Assembly (NCBI GenBank): GCA_900755085.1
Contig: CAAEFF010000076.1
Span: 1 to 18,126 of the forward strand
Reading direction: 5' to 3'
Origin: an uncultured Streptococcus sp.
Lineage (GTDB): Bacteria > Bacillota > Bacilli > Lactobacillales > Streptococcaceae
DNA: 18,126 bases
Shown: piece after piece, positions 13,364 to 18,126 of the stretch
Layout of the letters: each line of letters begins with the position of its first letter
How positions within the stretch are numbered: the first letter of the stretch is position 1
Notes under the pieces: model-generated
Seen by the model: the letters and a program-made list of their open reading frames with translations, nothing else
Databases searched by the model: none
Told to the model about the DNA's origin: nothing
Position numbers and translations under genes: made by a program

Positions 13364-14467
13364 TTAGAACAATTCAAGTGCAATCATGGTTGTCATGGTT
13401 GCATCGTAATAGTTGTTCAGAGGTAGATCTTGTGTAAAGATATACTTGTTCTGTTGCACCAACTTCAAATAGCCTTTTTCATGTTCAGAGGCATAGACAA
13501 TCGGTGCCAAAAAGCTTGCTGCCTGATGATTATTCAAGGCCTTCCCTTTTAAGTCATAACCTGCATACAGGTTTCTTTGACTCTTGAAAAAGTTAAGCAT
13601 CCTTTTCACCAATTTTTGACTGGCCGCGTCCTTACTTTGAACAAGGTTGTATGGAAGGCGACAAGCGTTATACGAGTAGGCACCATCATACTTGGATTCA
13701 ATCGTCTTTGGATCCGCTACGCGCGTCCCTTGCTCATCTACCCAGATGAAATCAGGTAGTAAACCTGTTTTTGTTTGGGAGCTGATCGTTTGGAGTTGTT
13801 GCAACATCTTTTCTTTGATGTCCAACCACTTTGAATCTTTTGTCACTTCATAAAAGATCTGGAATTGTGCTGGCAGTGTATCAGATGTTCGCATCAAATG
13901 ATAGAATCCCGAATCCTGATTAGCCCAATTCCCCACCGTTAACACACCAGTTTCTTCATTGTAGTTGTGTGCGAGAATATCTTCTAAAATCGCTTTGGCT
14001 TGAGCCTGGTAGTCTTTGGCTTGCTTTGGCCATTGCTGAGCGGCTTTTAGAAGAGCATAGGCGATGTAGAGATCTCCATCTGTGGCGTTATGATCCTCAT
14101 CATTTGCTTTTCCATTGCTGATGGTTTGTTTCCAAGACATCAATTGGGTACCTTCTAAGCGATGATTTAGATAATATTGATAGAGTCGATCAAAATCTGC
14201 TTGTTGGGCTTGTCCTTTTTCGGCGGCTGCAACAGTAATGAGCATTCCATAACTTTGCGCTTCGGATAACACTACTGTTTGATTGCTATCATTGGTGGTT
14301 CGAACATAAGATTCTTTCCCTTTTGAAACAACAAAATGCTCATTCCACTGACGATAGATCCGATTTCGCATGTCCACCTTACTTCTCGTTCTCGCCAAAA
14401 ACAAGGTCAAACAGAAAATACAAAGGATAACTAGAAACCACACATATCTCATTTTTTTCGTTTTCAT
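13364..14467 (-). CDS. Membrane-anchored glycoside hydrolase family 8 protein
   Basis: A 367-residue protein with a basic start and one hydrophobic helix (about 8-25, no clear signal-peptidase site), so it is probably anchored outside the membrane. The GH8 (alpha/alpha)6 barrel motifs are clear: VLSEAQSYGML with Glu69 as likely proton donor, ATDGDLYIAYALL with Asp130 and Asp132, and SYNACRLPY (265-273). In BcsZ-type GH8 cellulases the last motif reads YDA and the Asp is the base; here it is Asn267, as in the GH8 subgroup that holds chitosanases, lichenases and reducing-end xylanases and uses another acid. It starts 8 bases after the glycosyltransferase gene with AGGAGA upstream. By analogy with BcsZ it would trim or release polymer chains; its substrate is inferred only. 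Confidence 0.85.
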   Translation of the reverse strand: MKTKKMRYVWFLVILCIFCLTLFLARTRSKVDMRNRIYRQWNEHFVVSKGKESYVRTTNDSNQTVVLSEAQSYGMLITVAAAEKGQAQQADFDRLYQYYLNHRLEGTQLMSWKQTISNGKANDEDHNATDGDLYIAYALLKAAQQWPKQAKDYQAQAKAILEDILAHNYNEETGVLTVGNWANQDSGFYHLMRTSDTLPAQFQIFYEVTKDSKWLDIKEKMLQQLQTISSQTKTGLLPDFIWVDEQGTRVADPKTIESKYDGAYSYNACRLPYNLVQSKDAASQKLVKRMLNFFKSQRNLYAGYDLKGKALNNHQAASFLAPIVYASEHEKGYLKLVQQNKYIFTQDLPLNNYYDATMTTMIALELF

Positions 14468-14475
14468 AAGTTCTC

Positions 14476-15786
14476 CTAACCTGCAAATCGTTTTGTTTTA
14501 ACCCATTTGGTTTCTTTCCGGTGCAATAGTTTATCCATCACAATCGAAGAAATGGCATCAATGGACACAATGATGAAGAGTTGGGAATAGCTGAAATAGG
14601 CAGCTAAAGCTAACCAAATTTGCTTGGTAGTAGCTTGACCAAATTGTGAAGCAAGAGCCACATTAATCTGAAGCAAATAAAGCCCGATCATCAAGATCCA
14701 ATTGAAGAGCATCAATTGCGCAATGTAGATATTTTCAGAATCAAAGGCAAATGGAATTTGCACACTTGGCACCACTGTATGGATACACATGGCCAGAATA
14801 TTGGCAAAAAAGATCAAGTCAGACAATACGATGGCCGCATTGAACCAGAAGAAGATACAGGAATAGTTGGTCACTTCTAACTTCACACGCCAATTTCCCT
14901 TACCAAATAAATGCTTGAAGTTGGAAAGAACCACTTCATAATTCCCTTTGGCCCAACGTTTCCGTTGCATATAGTAACTCTTCAGAGTCTCTGGCTCCTG
15001 TTGGAAGGCTTCTGAATTATAAGCTAGTGCAATCAACTTTCCACTTTGCATAATCTTGAAGGAAATATCCGTATCCTCAGTCAAGGCACCGTTTTTCCAT
15101 CCTCCAATACTCTTGACAAATTCGGTTTGAATAATGAAGTTGGTTCCTGGAATCCGTCCAATCTTAAAGAGATGCCACATGCCCACATGGTGAACCCGTT
15201 GGGTGACCACAATCTCTTGGTTGATACAGCGGGTCAAGAAGTTTTGACCGGCATTTCGCGTTTTATTCCGACCAAACGAAGCCACGTGACGTTCTGGATC
15301 TTTGAGTACTTCTTTCACAAGGAAATAAAGAGCATTCTTTTCAGGCATGGCATCTGCATCATAGACACAGATATAGTCTCCAGTCGCCATGGCCAAAGCA
15401 TCATTTAGCACACCGGCTTTCCCACCTGTCCCACTGCGATTGATAATGGTTACATCACGTCCTGCGTACTCTGGCAATGCTTTAACCGCCGAACACTCTT
15501 CATAGGTGCGATCGGAACAATTATCCGCAAAGAGGAATAATTCCACACGATCATGGGGGTAGTTAAGGTCGAGAATGGCCTTAGCTGTTTGGGCAATGAC
15601 CACATCTTCATTATGGGCGGGTACGACGATCGTCACTTTTGGATAATAAGGTAGTGGATCTGTATTGACACGAAAATCACTGTGTTTGAACCAAAAATGA
15701 ACGGCTGAAAAGAGAATGACCAAGCCCCAGGCTAAGGATAACCAAATCGAAATCAAGGCAATAATCATCACAATTTGACTAATCAT
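14476..15786 (-). CDS. Processive family 2 glycosyltransferase (cellulose/PNAG/hyaluronan synthase-like)
   Basis: A 436-residue membrane synthase that should polymerise a sugar nucleotide into a beta-linked chain and push it across the membrane. One N-terminal helix (about 5-30) precedes the GT-A domain: VTIVVPAHNE (51-60), ADNCSD with Asp88, YDADAMPE with the DxD at 143-145, acceptor block GTNFII (214-219), TED at 236-238 and QRKRW at 274-278, the QxxRW mark of processive enzymes. About three to four helices follow (308-335, 354-376, 386-415). No PilZ domain is seen. I choose ATG 15786, which overlaps the preceding small gene's stop codon (ATGATTAG) and follows AAGGCGG; a GTG at 15816 would add 10 residues. 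The product cannot be told from sequence: glucan or HexNAc polymer. Confidence 0.9.
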   Translation of the reverse strand: MISQIVMIIALISIWLSLAWGLVILFSAVHFWFKHSDFRVNTDPLPYYPKVTIVVPAHNEDVVIAQTAKAILDLNYPHDRVELFLFADNCSDRTYEECSAVKALPEYAGRDVTIINRSGTGGKAGVLNDALAMATGDYICVYDADAMPEKNALYFLVKEVLKDPERHVASFGRNKTRNAGQNFLTRCINQEIVVTQRVHHVGMWHLFKIGRIPGTNFIIQTEFVKSIGGWKNGALTEDTDISFKIMQSGKLIALAYNSEAFQQEPETLKSYYMQRKRWAKGNYEVVLSNFKHLFGKGNWRVKLEVTNYSCIFFWFNAAIVLSDLIFFANILAMCIHTVVPSVQIPFAFDSENIYIAQLMLFNWILMIGLYLLQINVALASQFGQATTKQIWLALAAYFSYSQLFIIVSIDAISSIVMDKLLHRKETKWVKTKRFAG

Positions 15787-15919
15787 GGTCCACCGCCTTA
15801 AAGTTTTTATTGACACGATGATAGATCACCGTATAAGCTACAAATAATACAATAAAGCACAAGGCAAAAAATACATTAATGCCTACAGCTATATTAAAAA
15901 ATATATTTGTAAGAGACAT
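15779..15919 (-). CDS. 46-residue single-pass membrane protein in the synthase operon
   Basis: A small open frame easily missed: ATG at 15919, 46 codons, stop TAG at 15781-15779. It has an excellent ribosome-binding site (TAGGAGGAAAAC before ATG) and its stop overlaps the glycosyltransferase ATG, so translation of the two is probably coupled. The protein starts MSLTNIFFN, has one hydrophobic helix (about residues 9-32) and ends with a basic then acidic tail (YHRVNKNFKAVDHD), predicting a cytosolic C-terminus. It sits 9 bases after the GGDEF-like gene. I recognise no family. By position it may be a small subunit of the synthase, in the way PgaD or BcsB-type partners assist their synthases, but no homology is claimed. 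Confidence 0.75.
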   Translation of the reverse strand: MSLTNIFFNIAVGINVFFALCFIVLFVAYTVIYHRVNKNFKAVDHD

Positions 15920-15928
15920 GTTTTCCTC

Positions 15929-16717
15929 CTAATATTCCACAATAATATCTGTTTCAAGTTGACGTTTTAAGTAACGAATCATTTCTTTATAGCGATGGTA
16001 TTTGGTTCGATTGGATTGATCCACTACAAGAAATCCTGACTGACATTGAATGGCCTGAACCCCGTCTTCTCCTTGGAAAACCAGTCCTTCCAACTGTGGT
16101 TTTAAGACCGTCATATAATCGCTCTTCAGATCCCGCTCGCTATCAGAAGATAAAATCAAGAAATTACCGTCTGATACATAATACAAGCTTTCATTTGGCT
16201 TTAGATGATGCGTTACCAAATAGTTGATTTGGTTCAAGGTCAGATTGTACTCTCTCGGTTGCAATTGGAAGAACAATTCCTCGTGCGACCAGTGAATGAG
16301 TAAGGCTTGAATCGTATCATTGGTTTGCCCACCATAAGAAGCGATGCGGTCGCGGTAATCTGCGTAAGCTTCTGACTCTTGATCTTTCACTTTTGCAATC
16401 TCTTTAAAGAGATGATAGCGAATTTGGGTCAAAATTCCAAGCAAGATTGGAAAACTAAAGAGCAGAAGCAAGGCTTGATGAAAGGGGATATAGACAACAC
16501 CCGCCACCAAAAAGACAATCCCTAGGGCAAATGACAACAGGATGGTCCATGTCAACAATAAATCCGATAAAACAATAGCAGTAAATAATCCTAAAACAAA
16601 GAACAATCCTTCTTCAATCAGAATCTCTCTTGCAAAAAACAAGCAGTAAAGTAAAAGAAGTACTTCGAAAACAATCAAAATCAGCAACCATCTACTTAAC
16701 TTTTCCGTTTTTTTCAT
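15929..16717 (-). CDS. Four-helix membrane protein with degenerate GGDEF-like domain
   Basis: A 262-residue protein: four hydrophobic helices at about 10-28, 34-50, 55-75 and 81-97, a short charged helix (98-125), then a C-terminal cytosolic domain (about 125-262). That domain follows the GGDEF pattern: INYLVTHHLKPNESLYYV, SDGNFLILSSDSE where active enzymes have GGDEF plus hydrophobic strand, and GVQAIQCQSGFLVVD near 219-233 where GGDEF domains have the VxxSxG strand. The signature is lost (S-D-G-N-F) and no RxxD inhibitory site precedes it, so it should not make c-di-GMP and may not bind it. Layout recalls PelD (four helices plus degenerate GGDEF) without a clear GAF domain. Its ATG abuts the wecB stop codon. 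Likely a control or scaffold subunit of the synthase. Confidence 0.75.
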   Translation of the reverse strand: MKKTEKLSRWLLILIVFEVLLLLYCLFFAREILIEEGLFFVLGLFTAIVLSDLLLTWTILLSFALGIVFLVAGVVYIPFHQALLLLFSFPILLGILTQIRYHLFKEIAKVKDQESEAYADYRDRIASYGGQTNDTIQALLIHWSHEELFFQLQPREYNLTLNQINYLVTHHLKPNESLYYVSDGNFLILSSDSERDLKSDYMTVLKPQLEGLVFQGEDGVQAIQCQSGFLVVDQSNRTKYHRYKEMIRYLKRQLETDIIVEY

Positions 16718-17872
16718 TTATTCTTTCTCTCCCTCATGAAATTCTTCGGCAGCCTCTCCCTGGCCAAAGTAATGTTTAATAGCTTGCACGATTCGCTCAG
16801 AAGCTCTTCCATCCCCATAAGGATTTCTGGCATTTGCCATTTGAAGATACAGGCTTTCGTTGCTTAAGAGCTCCGTCATCGTGGATTTGACAACGGCAGG
16901 ATCCGTACCAACTAATTTCAAGGTCCCTGCTTTGACCCCTTCTGGGCGTTCCGTTGTATCGCGTAATACCAATACCGGTTTTCCTAATGATGGCGCCTCC
17001 TCCTGCACCCCACCTGAGTCCGACATGATAAAGTAACTTCTCGAAGCCAAGTTGTGGAAGTCCAGCACATCTAATGGTGCGATAAGGTGGATCCGATCAT
17101 GATCTCCTAATAGATCGTTTGCCGCCTCTTGGACCGCTGGACTAAGATGTACCGGGTAAACCACTTCAATATCCGGTTCTTGATCAACTATTTCCCTCAG
17201 AGCTCCAAAGACCGCTCTCATGGGTTGGCCTTGATTTTCTCTTCGATGCATCGTCACAAGAATCAATTTTTTCTTTGGATCCAATTGATCTAACACTTCG
17301 TGATGATAGTCCTCTTGAACCGTGAGTTTCAGCGCATCAATGGCAGTATTTCCTGTCACCACAATAGAGGATTCCGGATGATTTTCTTTTAAGAGATTGG
17401 CCTTACTTTCGCCAGTCGGCGCAAAATACAGATCCGCTAAATCATCCGTCATTTGACGGTTCATCTCTTCTGGATATGGCGAATATTTATCAAAGGTTCT
17501 CAAACCAGCTTCAACGTGACCAATGCAGACTTGATTGTAAAAGGTAACCAGACTCGCCACAAAGGTAGTGGTCGTATCACCATGGACGAGTACCATATTC
17601 GGCTTTTCTTTTTTGATAACTGGATCTAATTGATTCAGAATTTTAGAGGTAATGTCTAATAAGGTCTGACTCTTCCCCATAATATCCAAATCGTAATCAG
17701 GTACGATGTTAAAGGTTTCTAAAACCTGGTCCAGCATTTGACGGTGCTGGGCAGTGACCACCGTAATGGTCTCAATGGTCTCCCTCTGCTTTTGCAACTC
17801 CAACACCAAAGGGGCCATTTTAATGGCCTCCGGTCGCGTCCCAAACACAACCATAATTTTCAGTTTTTCCAT
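16718..17872 (-). CDS. wecB: UDP-N-acetylglucosamine 2-epimerase, non-hydrolysing
   Basis: This 384-residue cytosolic enzyme interconverts UDP-GlcNAc and UDP-ManNAc. The GT-B-like fold and catalytic motifs are intact: VFGTRPEAIKMAP (9-21), LVHGDTTTT (95-103), GHVEAGLRT (118-126), PYPEEMNRQMTD (133-144), VTGNTAIDAL (172-181), MHRRENQG (208-215, including the active-site His), SDSGGVQEEAPSLGKPVLVLR (284-304) and TERPEG (307-312). The end carries an acidic tail (EEFHEGEKE). It is the first gene of the putative polysaccharide operon and probably supplies an activated ManNAc-type precursor, but the product could also feed wall polymers made elsewhere. A GGGGGAAG ribosome-binding site lies 4 bases before ATG 17872. 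Confidence 0.95.
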   Translation of the reverse strand: MEKLKIMVVFGTRPEAIKMAPLVLELQKQRETIETITVVTAQHRQMLDQVLETFNIVPDYDLDIMGKSQTLLDITSKILNQLDPVIKKEKPNMVLVHGDTTTTFVASLVTFYNQVCIGHVEAGLRTFDKYSPYPEEMNRQMTDDLADLYFAPTGESKANLLKENHPESSIVVTGNTAIDALKLTVQEDYHHEVLDQLDPKKKLILVTMHRRENQGQPMRAVFGALREIVDQEPDIEVVYPVHLSPAVQEAANDLLGDHDRIHLIAPLDVLDFHNLASRSYFIMSDSGGVQEEAPSLGKPVLVLRDTTERPEGVKAGTLKLVGTDPAVVKSTMTELLSNESLYLQMANARNPYGDGRASERIVQAIKHYFGQGEAAEEFHEGEKE

Positions 17873-17883
17873 AAACTTCCCCC

Positions 17884-17906
17884 GTTGAAACGCATGCTAT
17901 TTCAAC
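17884..17906. promoter_or_regulatory. Palindromic element upstream of wecB
   Basis: GTTGAAA (17884-17890) and TTTCAAC (17900-17906) form a perfect 7-base inverted repeat with a GCATGC palindrome (17892-17897) in the middle. It sits just upstream of the wecB ribosome-binding site, so it could be an operator or an RNA hairpin affecting initiation. Confidence 0.4.
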
Positions 17907-17935
17907 ATTTTTTTAATTTGTGTACATCTTTTTTC

Positions 17936-17964
17936 ATTCTCCCGCCAATGACTTTAAATGTCAA
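17936..17964 (-). promoter_or_regulatory. Possible promoter of the wecB operon
   Basis: On the minus strand a perfect TTGACA (17964-17959) lies 17 bases before GAGAAT (17941-17936, 4 of 6). An imperfect palindrome TGACTTTAAATGTCA (17950-17964) overlaps the -35 box. Another TATAAT on the minus strand at 18120-18115 has its -35 outside the window. No gene is seen in 17873-18126, which is AT-rich. Confidence 0.4.
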
Positions 17965-18126
17965 ACCGATTTTTGGTTTTATAAAGAAATTACTAATAGT
18001 TAGTCATTTTATTATTTTGGTGTTTAGAATACATATCCATATAATCACTAATTGTAAGTATTTACAGCACGACTTCTACCGGGCTAATATTTTTGGTAAA
18101 AAAACAATTCAATAATTATACAATTA

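Noticed and set aside
15046..15408. Plus-strand frame of 120 codons inside the glycosyltransferase gene
   Set aside because: Antisense to the catalytic GT2 core; no supporting signal.
13364..17872. Classic cellulose (bcs), PNAG (ica/pga) or Pel cluster
   Set aside because: No PilZ domain or BcsB, no NodB-type deacetylase and no PelF or PelG are present, and the GH8 motif differs from BcsZ.
17738..18115. Plus-strand frame of 125 codons crossing the wecB start
   Set aside because: The first half is antisense to conserved WecB sequence and the rest is AT-rich with no clear start signal.
1..18126. CRISPR arrays, tRNA or rRNA genes, prophage or complete insertion sequences
   Set aside because: No regularly spaced direct repeats, tRNA cloverleaf signatures, rRNA sequence, transposase or phage genes were seen.

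Overview
The window looks like chromosomal DNA from an oral Streptococcus of the mitis/sanguinis type. Three things suggest this: a folate operon in the order folP-folC-folE-folBK with a fused FolB-FolK protein (the pneumococcal sulABCD arrangement), a complete comG (comY/cgl) competence pilus operon preceded by a ComX/SigX-type box and followed by comYH and ackA, and a UPF0371/DUF1846 gene. I cannot fix the species by reading alone. All genes except the first are on the minus strand.

Layout. (1) 1-255: a terminator-like inverted repeat and the promoter of the first gene. (2) 256-1740: a plus-strand DUF1846 (UPF0371) gene. (3) 1741-2074: a 334-base gap with no convincing gene but unusual structure: four hairpins enclosed by a 12-base inverted repeat, followed by a rho-independent terminator. 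(4) 5737 down to 2075: the folate operon folP (DHPS), folC, folE and folB-folK. The DHPS gene carries an in-frame CATCAT (His-His) codon doubling at the site where sulfonamide-resistance insertions occur in pneumococcus. Its leader is about 150 bases long, with alternative pairings and a terminator-like hairpin. (5) 6631-5900: a CPBP/Abi membrane protease-like protein. (6) 7897-6704: acetate kinase with a promoter and a cre-like site. (7) 12665-7949: comGA-GB-GC-GD-GE-GF-GG plus the methyltransferase comYH, tightly overlapping, driven from a SigX box. (8) 13142-12753: a DUF1033 gene.

(9) 17872-13364: a five-gene operon with a strong terminator, the most interesting part of the window. In transcription order it encodes a UDP-GlcNAc 2-epimerase (WecB/MnaA family), a four-helix membrane protein ending in a degenerate GGDEF-like domain, a 46-residue single-pass membrane protein, a processive family 2 glycosyltransferase with the D, DxD, TED and QxxRW signature of cellulose/hyaluronan/PNAG synthases, and a membrane-anchored GH8 glycosidase whose usual catalytic-base Asp position is Asn. 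The gene content resembles a stripped-down synthase-dependent exopolysaccharide machine: precursor supply, c-di-GMP-type regulator relic, accessory peptide, synthase and trimming hydrolase. The polymer is unknown. WecB together with an Asn-type GH8 points to an amino-sugar or mixed-linkage beta-glycan rather than plain cellulose, but this is inference.

How the parts work together: the sul genes make dihydrofolate from GTP and pABA; AckA makes ATP and acetate from acetyl phosphate; the comG products build the DNA-uptake pseudopilus during competence; the terminal operon probably makes and exports a surface polysaccharide. Start codons were adjusted by Shine-Dalgarno position and gene overlap for comGA, comGB, comGC, comGD, comGE, comGF, comGG, DUF1033 and the glycosyltransferase.
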